In this document: positions 42,756 through 50,818 of the stretch, piece by piece | Position numbering within the stretch: position 1 is the first letter of the stretch | Layout of the letters: every line of letters begins with the position of its first letter | From: Arthrobacter sp. 35W | GTDB lineage: Bacteria > Actinomycetota > Actinomycetes > Actinomycetales > Micrococcaceae | Length of the DNA: 64,000 nucleotides | Reading direction: 5' to 3' | NCBI RefSeq assembly: GCF_000482545.1 | Contig: NZ_KI519454.1 | Coordinates: 496,001-560,000 of the forward strand | The notes under the pieces: generated by a model | Seen by the model: only the letters and a program-made list of their open reading frames with translations | What the model was told of the DNA's origin: nothing | The model's database searches: none | Translations under genes and position numbers: made by a program

Positions 42756-42761
42756 TAAGAT
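42756..42761 (+). promoter_or_regulatory. -10 element of pyrH
   Basis: TAAGAT lies 68 bases before ATG 42830. Because it is downstream of ATG 42743, it argues against that earlier in-frame start. Confidence 0.45.
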
Positions 42762-42829
42762 CTTTGTGGCTGGGCCCTTCGGGGCCGAAGACAATGGAAT
42801 TAACGGCCCCTGTGCCAATGGAAGGCAAC

Positions 42830-43597
42830 ATGACTACCACAACACCTGAAACCCTTTCCGCCACAGAGCCCCAGTCCCAGCGCGCGGGCGGCGGACACCG
42901 CCGCCGCGTGCTCCTCAAGCTCTCCGGCGAGGTCTTTGGCGGCGGCAAGCTCGGCGTCGACCCCGTGACCGTGCGCAACATCGCCGAGCAGATCGCCCGC
43001 ACCGTGGACACCGTCGAGGTCGCCATCGTCGTCGGCGGCGGCAACTTCTTCCGCGGTGCCGAGCTCTCCGCCTCCGGCATGGACCGCTCCCGCGCGGACT
43101 ACATGGGCATGCTGGGCACCGTGATGAACTGCCTCGCACTGCAGGACTTCCTGGAGCAGGCAGGCGTGGAAACCCGCGTCCAGTCCGCCATCACCATGGG
43201 CCAGGTAGCCGAGGCCTACATCCCGCGGCGTGCCATCCGCCACCTGGAGAAGGGCCGCGTGGTCATCTTCGGTGCCGGCGCGGGCCTGCCGTACTTCTCC
43301 ACCGACACCGTTGCCGCCCAGCGGGCCCTGGAGGTCCACGCTGACGTGGTCCTGATGGCCAAGAACGGCGTCGACGGTGTGTACACGGCCGATCCGAAGA
43401 AGGACCCCGACGCCGTGAAGCTGGACACGCTGACCTACGACGAGGCCATGCAGCGCGACATCCGCGTCATGGACCAGACGGCATTCAGCCTCTGCAAGGA
43501 CAACAACGTCACCATGCTGGTCTTCGGCATGGAGGGCGAGGGCAACGTGGCAGGGGCCATTCTGGGCGAGAAGCTGGGCACCCTGGTCACCCCCTAA
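42830..43597 (+). CDS. pyrH: UMP kinase
   Basis: A 255-residue amino-acid-kinase-fold enzyme that phosphorylates UMP in pyrimidine synthesis. After a 24-residue Thr/Ala-rich leader the fold begins [15 protein letters not shown]. Later blocks are [42 protein letters not shown] and [21 protein letters not shown] 42830 is chosen over ATG 42743 because of GGAAGG just upstream, the promoter position and the normal family length. It leads the pyrH-frr-cdsA group. Confidence 0.97.
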   Translation: MTTTTPETLSATEPQSQRAGGGHRRRVLLKLSGEVFGGGKLGVDPVTVRNIAEQIARTVDTVEVAIVVGGGNFFRGAELSASGMDRSRADYMGMLGTVMNCLALQDFLEQAGVETRVQSAITMGQVAEAYIPRRAIRHLEKGRVVIFGAGAGLPYFSTDTVAAQRALEVHADVVLMAKNGVDGVYTADPKKDPDAVKLDTLTYDEAMQRDIRVMDQTAFSLCKDNNVTMLVFGMEGEGNVAGAILGEKLGTLVTP

Positions 43598-43638
43598 AAG
43601 CCGCCGGAAAGCGGTGCTGCGGCGCTGCGCGGCCACGA

Positions 43639-43644
43639 TAGGAT
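43639..43644 (+). promoter_or_regulatory. -10 element upstream of frr
   Basis: TAGGAT, 69 bases before the frr start, matches the hexamer before tRNA-Met and the DivIVA-domain gene. It would let frr-cdsA be transcribed apart from pyrH. Confidence 0.4.
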
Positions 43645-43713
43645 GAACACTGGAGCTGCGCAGCGCTGAGCGCCGCCATTGACGTTGAGTATGCATTTGC
43701 GAGGGAGAGACAC

Positions 43714-44271
43714 GTGATCGAAGAGACTTTGCTCGAGGCCGAGGAAAAGATGGACAAGGCCGTTGAGGTAGCCAAAGAGGACTTCGCCGCTGTCCGCACG
43801 GGCCGTGCGAACCCGGCGCTGTTCGCCAAGGTCATGGTGGAGTACTACGGCTCCCCGACGCCGCTGCAGCAGCTGGCCTCCTTCGCCGTTCCGGAGGCCC
43901 GGACCCTGCTCATCACCCCGTTCGACCGCACCGCCATGGGCGACATCGAGCGCGCCCTGTCCTCCTCCGAGGTCGGCGCCAACCCGTCCAACGACGGCAA
44001 TGTGATCCGCGTGATCATGCCGGAGCTGACCGAGGAACGCCGCAAGGAGTACGTGAAGATCGTCCGCGGCAAGGGCGAGGACGCCAAGGTGTCCCTGCGC
44101 AACATCCGCCGCAAGGCCAAGGATGCGCTGGACCGCATCGTCAAGGACGGCGACGCCGGCGAGGACGAGGGAAACCGTGCCGAGAAGGAACTGGACGCGA
44201 TGACCAAGTCCCACAGTGACAACATTGACGAGCTCCTCAAGCGCAAGGAAGCTGAGCTGCTCGAGGTCTAA
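43714..44271 (+). CDS. frr: Ribosome recycling factor
   Basis: A 185-residue factor that, with EF-G, splits the post-termination ribosome. Family blocks are [37 protein letters not shown], and [15 protein letters not shown]. The C-terminal helix carries [23 protein letters not shown] 43714 has GAGGGAGAG upstream. The TAA stop overlaps the cdsA ATG (TAATG). Confidence 0.98.
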   Translation: MIEETLLEAEEKMDKAVEVAKEDFAAVRTGRANPALFAKVMVEYYGSPTPLQQLASFAVPEARTLLITPFDRTAMGDIERALSSSEVGANPSNDGNVIRVIMPELTEERRKEYVKIVRGKGEDAKVSLRNIRRKAKDALDRIVKDGDAGEDEGNRAEKELDAMTKSHSDNIDELLKRKEAELLEV

Positions 44272-45578
44272 TGAGCGACTCCCAGCCGGCGGCGGCTGGA
44301 TCCAGTGCGGGTGGGGCGCCAGAGACGGGTACCGATCCATCCAGATCCGGGGATCTGTCGCCCACTCTTCCAACCCGGCGGTCCCTGAGGGCCGCCGAAC
44401 GCTCGCGGCCCGGTTCCCCAGGGACGGGCGTCATTGCGGTCGTTCCCACCGCTGTGGCGCCTGCTGCGGAGGGCTCCGCATCGGCGGGCTCTGCAGCTGA
44501 AAGCTCTGCATCGGCCGACGCCGATCCGGCATCCGCAGGTGCAGCGCCCGTCCCGGCAGCGACCGCGGCAGCGTCGCCGACGGCGGCCGCCGAGCCTTCG
44601 GTGGGACCGCCGGCTGCTGCTCCGCCGGCGTCGACAGTTCCCGCGATTCCATTGGTGCCGGGCCCCATTGCGCCGCTGCCGGCCGCTGCCGCGGCGGCGC
44701 TGCCCGGGGCCATCGAGGACACCAGCAAGCACACGCCCAAGGCGGGCCGGAACCTTCCGGCCGCCGTCGGCGTCGGCGTCGCCCTGTTGGCGCTGGTGCT
44801 GGGCGGGCTGCTGTTCTTCCCGCTGGCCTTTGTGGTGTTTGCCACGGCCTTTGCCTGCCTGGGCGTCTGGGAAGTCACCCGGGCCATGGGCCGGCATGAG
44901 ATCAGTGCTCCGCTGGTGCCGGTGATGGTGGGCACGGCGGCCATGCCGGCCGCCGCCTATTTTGCCGGGTCCGAGGGCCTGCTGTTTGCCTTTACGGCCG
45001 CCAGCGCGGCCACGCTGCTGTGGCGGGTGGTGGATCCGGCGCCCGGGGCCATCAAGAGCATCTTTGCCGGCGTTTTCGCTTTGGCCTGGATACCGTTCAT
45101 GCTCAGCTTCGTCTTCCTGATGATCCGGGGCGGCGCTGCGCCGACCACGGGCCTGACGCTTGACCTTGGCGCGCTGAACCCCGGGGTGCTGCAGGTGGTG
45201 ATCATGCTGCTGCTGGTGGTGGCCAACGATACCTTTGGCTATCTGGTCGGGGTGTTGTTCGGCAAGCACCCGATGGCGCCGAAGATCAGCCCCAAGAAGT
45301 CTTGGGAGGGTTTCGCCGGGTCCATGGGCGGTGCCACCCTGGTGGGGATCCTGGCCACGGTGTTCCTGCTCGACGAGCACTGGTGGGTGGGGCTGGCCCT
45401 GGCCGTCGGCATGGTGCTGGCCGGAACCAGCGGAGATTTTGCCGAGTCAATGGTCAAACGGGAACTGGGCGTGAAGGACATGAGCAACATCCTGCCCGGG
45501 CACGGCGGGGTGATGGACAGGCTGGATTCGATCCTGTTTGCCGCTCCCGTGGCCTTCGCCATCTTCAGCGTCCTGTGA
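44271..45578 (+). CDS. cdsA: Phosphatidate cytidylyltransferase
   Basis: A 435-residue membrane enzyme that makes CDP-diacylglycerol for all phospholipids. The first 160 residues are a low-complexity Ala/Ser/Pro/Glu region with no predicted membrane helix, much longer than in most CdsA proteins. About eight helices follow (from GVGVALLALVLGGLLFF). The family signature is complete in ESMVKRELGVKDMSNILPGH followed by GGVMDRLDS. KKSWEGFAGSMGG is the other conserved loop. The start shares one base with the frr stop. Confidence 0.95.
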   Translation: MSDSQPAAAGSSAGGAPETGTDPSRSGDLSPTLPTRRSLRAAERSRPGSPGTGVIAVVPTAVAPAAEGSASAGSAAESSASADADPASAGAAPVPAATAAASPTAAAEPSVGPPAAAPPASTVPAIPLVPGPIAPLPAAAAAALPGAIEDTSKHTPKAGRNLPAAVGVGVALLALVLGGLLFFPLAFVVFATAFACLGVWEVTRAMGRHEISAPLVPVMVGTAAMPAAAYFAGSEGLLFAFTAASAATLLWRVVDPAPGAIKSIFAGVFALAWIPFMLSFVFLMIRGGAAPTTGLTLDLGALNPGVLQVVIMLLLVVANDTFGYLVGVLFGKHPMAPKISPKKSWEGFAGSMGGATLVGILATVFLLDEHWWVGLALAVGMVLAGTSGDFAESMVKRELGVKDMSNILPGHGGVMDRLDSILFAAPVAFAIFSVL

Positions 45579-45617
45579 CGCGTTCAACGGTTCCACGCCT
45601 CCGCGGGGCCGGCAACG

Positions 45618-45623
45618 TAGGAT
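45618..45623 (+). promoter_or_regulatory. -10 element of the DivIVA-domain gene
   Basis: TAGGAT, with a predicted leader of about 80 bases. No clear -35. Confidence 0.42.
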
Positions 45624-45709
45624 GAATTCGACGCGCGTGGCGGACATGCCGTGCGCGACAGCCAGAGCACGTGACGACGTGCTTGACAGCAGAGGAAAAC
45701 CAGCAAGGA

Positions 45710-46297
45710 ATGACTGTGACCGTGGAAGAGATTGACAGGACCGAGGCGCCGTTTGGGCGCGTAGCCAGCAAGGACTACGGCTACAACGTCAAGCAGGTTG
45801 ACCAGTTCCTCGACCGTGCCCGGGCCTTCTATACGTCCGAGGACACCTCGCACAAGGCGCTGACCTCCCACGAAGTCCGCGCGGTTTCCTTCGACCCGGC
45901 CAAGGGCGGCTACGAGGCGCGGGCCGTCGATGCCGCGCTGGACCGCCTGGAGGATGTGTTTGTCCAGCGCGAGCGTGACGAGCTGATCGCGGCCAAGGGC
46001 GAGGACGCCTGGCTGCTGCAGATCGGCAAGATCGCCTCCGTGCTGCGCGGGCGCCTGCACCGGCCCGACGGCGAACGCTTCCGCCGTGCCAAGGGGCGGG
46101 TCGCCAGCTACTCCACTGATGATGTGGACGCGCTCTGCGTGGAGCTGGTGAAGTACTTCGAAGAGGACAAGCCGTTGAGCGTGGACGTGATCCGCCGCGC
46201 CGTCTTCGCCCCGGCCACCGGTGCCGCCGGCTACGACGAGGCGCAGGTGGACGCCTTCCTCGACCGCGTCGTCGAGATGATGGCCTCGATCGACTAG
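45710..46297 (+). CDS. DivIVA-domain-containing protein
   Basis: A 195-residue cytosolic protein with three short DivIVA-like motifs: GYNVKQVDQFLDRARAFY, GYEARAVDAALDRLEDVF and GYDEAQVDAFLDRVVEMM (about residues 22-40, 64-82 and 175-193). In DivIVA this motif lies at the membrane-binding N-terminus; repeated copies without a long coiled coil define a smaller actinobacterial family linked to cell pole or septum. ATG 45710 touches AAGGA, while GTG 45716 has it at a normal 6-base spacing and may be the true start. A frame back to 45671 is unlikely. Confidence 0.82.
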   Translation: MTVTVEEIDRTEAPFGRVASKDYGYNVKQVDQFLDRARAFYTSEDTSHKALTSHEVRAVSFDPAKGGYEARAVDAALDRLEDVFVQRERDELIAAKGEDAWLLQIGKIASVLRGRLHRPDGERFRRAKGRVASYSTDDVDALCVELVKYFEEDKPLSVDVIRRAVFAPATGAAGYDEAQVDAFLDRVVEMMASID

Positions 46298-46318
46298 CGC
46301 TGTCCGACCCAAACCTTT

Positions 46319-46379
46319 CGCGAAGAGGCAGTTGGGGACAGTCCGGACGCTCCGGACTGTCCCCAACTGCCTTTTCGCG
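46319..46379. terminator. Inverted repeat, family B copy 1
   Basis: A 29-bp stem (46319-46347 with 46351-46379, one G-T wobble) and a 3-base loop. The core of the left arm is GCAGTTGGGGACAGTCCGGA. It lies between the convergent DivIVA-domain and symporter genes. The copy at 52485 shares GCAGTTGGGGA and TCCGGA, while the three bases between differ on both arms so that pairing is kept. Confidence 0.82.
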
Positions 46380-46428
46380 TGTGGGGTGGTGCGGGGTGGG
46401 GGCGATTGGTGCGGGGTGTGGCGCGCGG

Positions 46429-47907
46429 CTAGCGGGGTTTGCCGGGGGAGAGTGGACGCTCGGGGACGTGCAGGCGGGTCATGAATCTGGCCGTGCCCGC
46501 CCCCTGGCGGTGCGCCGTCGCCCGGGAGACCAGCACCATGACGGCGAACGCCACCGGCACCGTCCACGCCGCAGGCTGGGAGAGCAGCTCATAGCCGGGA
46601 TCGCCGGCATGCAGCCGTGGCCCGAGGAGGATGGCGCCTCCGCACAGGGTGCCGCCGGCCACCATGCCCGCGATGGCCCCGGCGTCGGTCAGTCCACGCC
46701 ACCAGATGCCCAGCACCAGCATGGGGCACACCGTGGAGGCCGTGAAGGCGAACACCAGCCCCACGCTGCCGGCCAGGCCCAGGGACTGGGTGCCCAGCGC
46801 CACGGCAAGCGGCACCACCGCCGAGAGCACTGCTGCCCACCGGAACCCGCGCACACTGCCCCCCAGCAGGTCCTGGCTGATGACGCCGGCGAGGGAGACC
46901 ACCAGCCCGGAGGTGGTGGAGAGGAACGCGGCAAACGCGCCGGCGATCACCAATGCGGACAGCAGCTCGCCGGCCGTCCCGCCCACCAGCCGTCCCGGCA
47001 GCAGAAGCACGACGGCGTCGGCCCCGCCGGCCGCCACCAGCTCCGGGAGGAACAGCCGGCCCAGCACGCCCAGAATGGTGGGAAAGATGTAGAAGAGCCC
47101 CAGCAGCCCGAGCACAATCAGGGTGGTGCGCCGGGCGGCCGAGCCGTCCGGGTTGGTGTAGAAGCGCACCAGCACATGCGGCAGCCCCAGCGTGCCAAAG
47201 AGCAGCGCCGCCAGCAGCGAAAGGGTGCGATAGGGGGATCCGCCGCTGCCGCCCCACACCATGGCCGCCGCCTCGGCGCTGGGGACGGGGGCGCCCGGGC
47301 CGCTCACCTGGAGCACCAGGAAGATGGCCGGAACCCCCAGCGCGGTGAGTTTGAGCCAGTACTGGAAGGCTTGGACAAAGGTGATGGAGCGCATGCCGCC
47401 TGTGGCGACGGTGAGGACGACGACGGCCACCACAGCCACCGAGCCCACCCACGCCGGCAGCCCGGTGGTGGTGCGGATGGTCAGCGCCGCGCCGTGCAAC
47501 TGGGGGACGATGTAGAACCAGCCCACCACCACCACGAGCACGCTGGTGACGGACCGCGCCGCCGTGGAATCCAGCCGGGCCTGGGCGAAGTCGGGGATGG
47601 TGTACGCCCCGGAGCGGCGCAGCGGCGCCGCCACGAAGAGGAGCAGCATCAGGTAGCCGGCGGTGTAGCCGATCGGGAACCACAGCGCATCCAGACCGGA
47701 AACCATCACCAGGCCCGCGATGCCCAGGAAGCTCGCCGCAGAGAGGTACTCGCCCCCGATGGCCGAGGCATTCAGCCAGGGCTTGACGGTCCGCGAGGCG
47801 ACATAGAAGTCGCTGGTGGTGCGGGAGATCCGCAACCCGTAGAAACCGATCAGCGCCGTGGCGGCGGCGACGGCGGCCAGGGCGGCGAAGCCGGCGGTGG
47901 CGTTCAC
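46429..47907 (-). CDS. Sodium:solute symporter family protein (monocarboxylate type)
   Basis: A 492-residue transporter with about 13 membrane helices. It has the SSS family blocks RTVKPWLNASAIGGEYLSAA (helix 2 region), YGLRISRTTSDFYVASR and GTLGLPHVLVRFYTNPD, and the late FAAFLSTTSGLVVSLAGVIS. The pattern is close to ActP/MctC acetate-pyruvate-propionate carriers. GTG 47907 overlaps the stop of the DUF485-like partner gene by four bases. The four minus-strand genes (kinase, regulator, partner, symporter) form one likely operon. Confidence 0.88.
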   Translation of the reverse strand: MNATAGFAALAAVAAATALIGFYGLRISRTTSDFYVASRTVKPWLNASAIGGEYLSAASFLGIAGLVMVSGLDALWFPIGYTAGYLMLLLFVAAPLRRSGAYTIPDFAQARLDSTAARSVTSVLVVVVGWFYIVPQLHGAALTIRTTTGLPAWVGSVAVVAVVVLTVATGGMRSITFVQAFQYWLKLTALGVPAIFLVLQVSGPGAPVPSAEAAAMVWGGSGGSPYRTLSLLAALLFGTLGLPHVLVRFYTNPDGSAARRTTLIVLGLLGLFYIFPTILGVLGRLFLPELVAAGGADAVVLLLPGRLVGGTAGELLSALVIAGAFAAFLSTTSGLVVSLAGVISQDLLGGSVRGFRWAAVLSAVVPLAVALGTQSLGLAGSVGLVFAFTASTVCPMLVLGIWWRGLTDAGAIAGMVAGGTLCGGAILLGPRLHAGDPGYELLSQPAAWTVPVAFAVMVLVSRATAHRQGAGTARFMTRLHVPERPLSPGKPR

Positions 47908-48299
47908 TTCTCACCCACCAGATCGAGATAGCGTGCCTCGTTGCGGGCCGCCGCGCGGACAAAGAGCCACGCGCAGAGGCAGACCACCGGGTAGATGCCC
48001 ACGCCCAGCACCAGCCAGGGCAGCGGGATGCCACCCAGCCGCACCTCCAGCAGTCCGGGCAGCAGGGTGGCCAGCAGCCAACAGCCGGCGAGGACCAGGG
48101 CAAAGGCTCCGGCCACCACGGCCGCCAGCCGCAATTGGGAGCGGATGAGGGATCGGACAAACACCTCGCCCACCTGGGAGTGCTCGGAGACCTCCTGCGC
48201 GACGCTGGCGCGGACCGGTGCAGCATTGGCCAGCCGGCGCGGTGCCTCCACCCGGACACGCTGCGGGGGCTCCGGGGCGTCCTGGCCCGGAACCGTCAC
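47904..48299 (-). CDS. DUF485-like small membrane protein
   Basis: A 131-residue protein with a soluble N-terminus (about 1-55) and two membrane helices (LAAVVAGAFALVLAGCWLLA and PWLVLGVGIYPVVCLCAWLF). This layout is that of DUF485 proteins, which are encoded next to acetate-type symporters. The sequence is diverged from the second DUF485 gene at 50451. It overlaps the regulator gene upstream and the symporter gene downstream by four bases each, showing tight coupling. Confidence 0.75.
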   Translation of the reverse strand: MTVPGQDAPEPPQRVRVEAPRRLANAAPVRASVAQEVSEHSQVGEVFVRSLIRSQLRLAAVVAGAFALVLAGCWLLATLLPGLLEVRLGGIPLPWLVLGVGIYPVVCLCAWLFVRAAARNEARYLDLVGEK

Positions 48300-49021
48300 G
48301 GCTGCGGCCTGACCTTGGTCGCGGCCAGTCGTTCGCGCAGCAGAGGAAGATGGCGGCGGCTGACGGGCAGTTCGGCATCGGCCACGGACAGCGTGGGGCG
48401 GGCTGCACCGAGTTTGAGCGAGCTGACAAAGGGCATGCAGACCAGATACGAGCGGTGGATGCGCAGGAAGCCGGCCGCGGCCCAGCGCTGTTCCAAATCG
48501 GCCAGCGGGACGCGGACCAGATAGCTGTCGTGGGCCGTGTGCAGCCTGGCGTAGTCGCCCTGGGCCTGGACATAGCGCACCTCGTCAAGGCGGATCAGCC
48601 GGCTGGTGCCGCCCTTCTCCACGGTGATCATTTCAGCCTCTGGGCCCTCCGGAGCCGGGGCCGCCAGTTCGGTGAGCCGCCCCACGGTGGCGGCCAGCCG
48701 CTCGGCCCGCACCGGCTTGAGCAGGTAGTCCACCGCGGCAAGCTCAAAGGCCTGCAGGGCGCAATCCTCATCGGCCGTCACAAAGACGACGGCGGGAGGG
48801 TTGGGGCGGGCGTTGATGGCGTGGGCGATCTCCAGCCCGGACAATCCCGGCATATGGATGTCCAGGAACAGGGCATCGATGCGGCTCTGCTCCAGGATGG
48901 CCAGTGCGGCCCGGCCGCTGCCTGCGCGGTGGATCTGCCCGATCCGCCCATCCTTGCCGAGCAGGAAGGACAATTCCGCCACGGCGGGAAGCTCGTCGTC
49001 AGCGACGAGGACATTGATCAT
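48296..49021 (-). CDS. LytTR-family response regulator
   Basis: A 241-residue regulator with a receiver domain (1-120) and a C-terminal LytTR DNA-binding domain (about 135-235). The phospho-acceptor is D54 in LFLDIHMPG, with the acidic pair DDE at 8-10 and K102 in LLKPVRAE. LytTR blocks are IRLDEVRYVQAQGDYARLHT and FLRIHRSYLVCM. LytTR proteins bind two direct repeats about 21 bp apart; such a pair is found at 50341-50372. It lies 35 bp after the kinase gene. Confidence 0.92.
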   Translation of the reverse strand: MINVLVADDELPAVAELSFLLGKDGRIGQIHRAGSGRAALAILEQSRIDALFLDIHMPGLSGLEIAHAINARPNPPAVVFVTADEDCALQAFELAAVDYLLKPVRAERLAATVGRLTELAAPAPEGPEAEMITVEKGGTSRLIRLDEVRYVQAQGDYARLHTAHDSYLVRVPLADLEQRWAAAGFLRIHRSYLVCMPFVSSLKLGAARPTLSVADAELPVSRRHLPLLRERLAATKVRPQP

Positions 49022-49056
49022 GGCAACAGTGTAGGCAGTGCCGCGGCTGCGGGGAG

Positions 49057-50313
49057 TCAGGCGTCGTGGTCCGGCTGGGATTTGGGCACCCGCATCGCCA
49101 CCAGGGTCCCAGCGCCGGGCGCGGTGTCAATGACCAGCCCAAAGTCGTCCCCGTAGACCTGCCGCAGGCGGGCGTCCACATTGCGCAGACCCACATGGTC
49201 GCCGTCGCGGTGGCCGGCGAGCACACTGCGCAGATGCTCCGGATCGATCCCCACGCCGTCGTCCTCGATGGTGACCTCCGCCAGCGCCCCCTGGTCGCGG
49301 GCCATGATCTTGATGTGGCCCACGCCCTCCTTGGCCTCCAGGCCATGGCGCACGGCGTTCTCCACCAGCGGCTGCAGGGACAGGAAGGGGATCACCGTGC
49401 CCAGCACCTCCGGGGCGATCTGCAGGTTGACCTGCAGCCGCTCGCCAAAGCGCGCCCGTTCCAGCAGCAGGTATCTGTCGATGCAGAGCAGCTCTTCGGC
49501 CAGCGTGGTGAAATCACCGTGGCGGCGGAAGGAATACCGGGTGAAGTCGGCAAATTCCACCACCAGCTCCCTGGCCCGGACAGGGTCGGTGTTGATGAAG
49601 GAGGCGATGGCGTTCAGCGAGTTGTAGATGAAATGAGGACTGATCTGGGCCCGCAGCGCCCGCACCTCGGCCTCCATCAGCAGGGTGCGGCTGGCACCGA
49701 GCTCGGCCAACTGCACCTGCGCGGAGATCCACCCGGCCACCTCGTTGGCCGCCCGCACCAGCGCCGGGCTGGCCTGTTTGGTGAAGGCCAGCACACAGCC
49801 CACCACCCGGGCATCGACCTGGATGGGGGAGGCGACGGCGGCCTTGACGCCATGGTCGGCACCGGCCAGGCCCAGATCCACCAGCTGGGATTCGTCGAGC
49901 GTGCACACCTGCGTTCTGCCGGTGGCCAGTGCACGCGCAGCCAGCGCCATCACCGCCCGGCTCCTGGCCGCCGATGGCGTGCGCGGGGCGGACCGCTCCG
50001 TGCGGGCCGCCGCGTCCCAGGCCAGCGGAGCCGATTCATCGGTCAACGCCAGGGCCGTGCAGTGCAGCATGGACCGCAGCGCCTTGGACGCTTTCATGGC
50101 ACCGGCCGGTTCCAGACCGTTGCGCAGATGTCCGCCGGCCACTGTGGCCAGGTGGAGGGTGGTGTAGGTGGCCCGCTCCGCGTCGGTGCCCAGCTCGCGG
50201 CGCCGCCGCGACAGCCGGAAGCCCAAGGCGCCCGCCACGCCGGCGCCCAGGAGCACGACCGCGGCAGCGGCCAAGAGCACGGCGCTGAGCAAAACCGGGA
50301 AGGAATCGGGCAT
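49057..50313 (-). CDS. LytS-type sensor histidine kinase
   Basis: A 418-residue kinase. One N-terminal membrane helix (about 6-33) is followed by a GAF-like sensor region (about 60-200) and a His-kinase domain of the LytS/YehU class. The phospho-acceptor is H227 in LRAQISPHFIYNSLNAI. ATP-binding boxes are QPLVENAVRHGLE (N box) and EDDGVGI and GLRNVDARL (G boxes). With a single membrane helix and a large cytosolic sensor it probably senses an internal metabolite. It is divergent from the DUF485-actP operon. Confidence 0.9.
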   Translation of the reverse strand: MPDSFPVLLSAVLLAAAAVVLLGAGVAGALGFRLSRRRRELGTDAERATYTTLHLATVAGGHLRNGLEPAGAMKASKALRSMLHCTALALTDESAPLAWDAAARTERSAPRTPSAARSRAVMALAARALATGRTQVCTLDESQLVDLGLAGADHGVKAAVASPIQVDARVVGCVLAFTKQASPALVRAANEVAGWISAQVQLAELGASRTLLMEAEVRALRAQISPHFIYNSLNAIASFINTDPVRARELVVEFADFTRYSFRRHGDFTTLAEELLCIDRYLLLERARFGERLQVNLQIAPEVLGTVIPFLSLQPLVENAVRHGLEAKEGVGHIKIMARDQGALAEVTIEDDGVGIDPEHLRSVLAGHRDGDHVGLRNVDARLRQVYGDDFGLVIDTAPGAGTLVAMRVPKSQPDHDA

Positions 50314-50340
50314 GGAGCAAGACTAGCGCCCGCACCATCC

Positions 50341-50372
50341 GCCATTGGGCGCAGCCTTGGTGCCATTGGGCG
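50341..50372. promoter_or_regulatory. 21-bp-phased direct repeat, candidate LytTR binding site
   Basis: GCCATTGGGCG occurs at 50341-50351 and again at 50362-50372, an exact 21-bp offset with a 10-bp gap. Two direct repeats on the same DNA face are what LytTR regulators bind. The site lies between the divergent kinase gene and the DUF485-actP operon, 79 bp before the latter. Confidence 0.55.
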
Positions 50373-50417
50373 ACGGCGGGATGCGGTGGACGGTCCAGCC
50401 CCCGCCGGAGGGTTGAT

Positions 50418-50433
50418 AGTGAAGTGCATCACA
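50418..50433. promoter_or_regulatory. CRP/GlxR-type site upstream of DUF485-actP
   Basis: AGTGA-N6-TCACA matches nine of ten positions of the CRP-family consensus TGTGA-N6-TCACA. It ends 17 bases before the DUF485 start. Acetate transport genes are often under cAMP-type control. Confidence 0.5.
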
Positions 50434-50450
50434 TCACTCAAGGAGGAATG

Positions 50451-50816
50451 ATGGGTACTTCAGCCCAACCCACGCCACACGATCCGGTTCCCGAGATTGA
50501 TTTTGAAGAGGTCCAGGCCACCGCCGAGTTCCAGCATCTGCGCCGCAAGCACCGCAGTTTCGTCTTCCCCGTGGCCATCGCGTTTCTGCTCTGGTACTTC
50601 CTGTACGTCCTGCTGGCCGACTACGCCCACGATTTCATGTCCACCAAGGTCTTCGGCAGCATCAATGTGGGGCTGCTGCTGGGGCTGGGCCAGTTTGTGA
50701 CGACCTTCGCCATCACCACCTGGTACGTCAGCTACGCCAACCGCAAGCTTGATCCCGACGCATCCGCGATCCGGCGCCGCCTCGAGGAACCGTCCCTGAG
50801 CCAGGAAGGAGCCTGA
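50451..50816 (+). CDS. DUF485 domain-containing protein
   Basis: A 121-residue membrane protein with two helices. The DUF485 block starts at FQHLRRKHRSFVFPVAIAFL and continues WYFLYVLLADYA; the second helix is followed by TWYVSYANRKLDP. These proteins are encoded directly upstream of acetate symporters (YjcH with ActP in E. coli). AGGAGG lies 4 bases before ATG 50451; ATG 50448 is nearly on top of it. actP starts after 2 bp. Confidence 0.9.
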   Translation: MGTSAQPTPHDPVPEIDFEEVQATAEFQHLRRKHRSFVFPVAIAFLLWYFLYVLLADYAHDFMSTKVFGSINVGLLLGLGQFVTTFAITTWYVSYANRKLDPDASAIRRRLEEPSLSQEGA

Positions 50817-50818
50817 CC

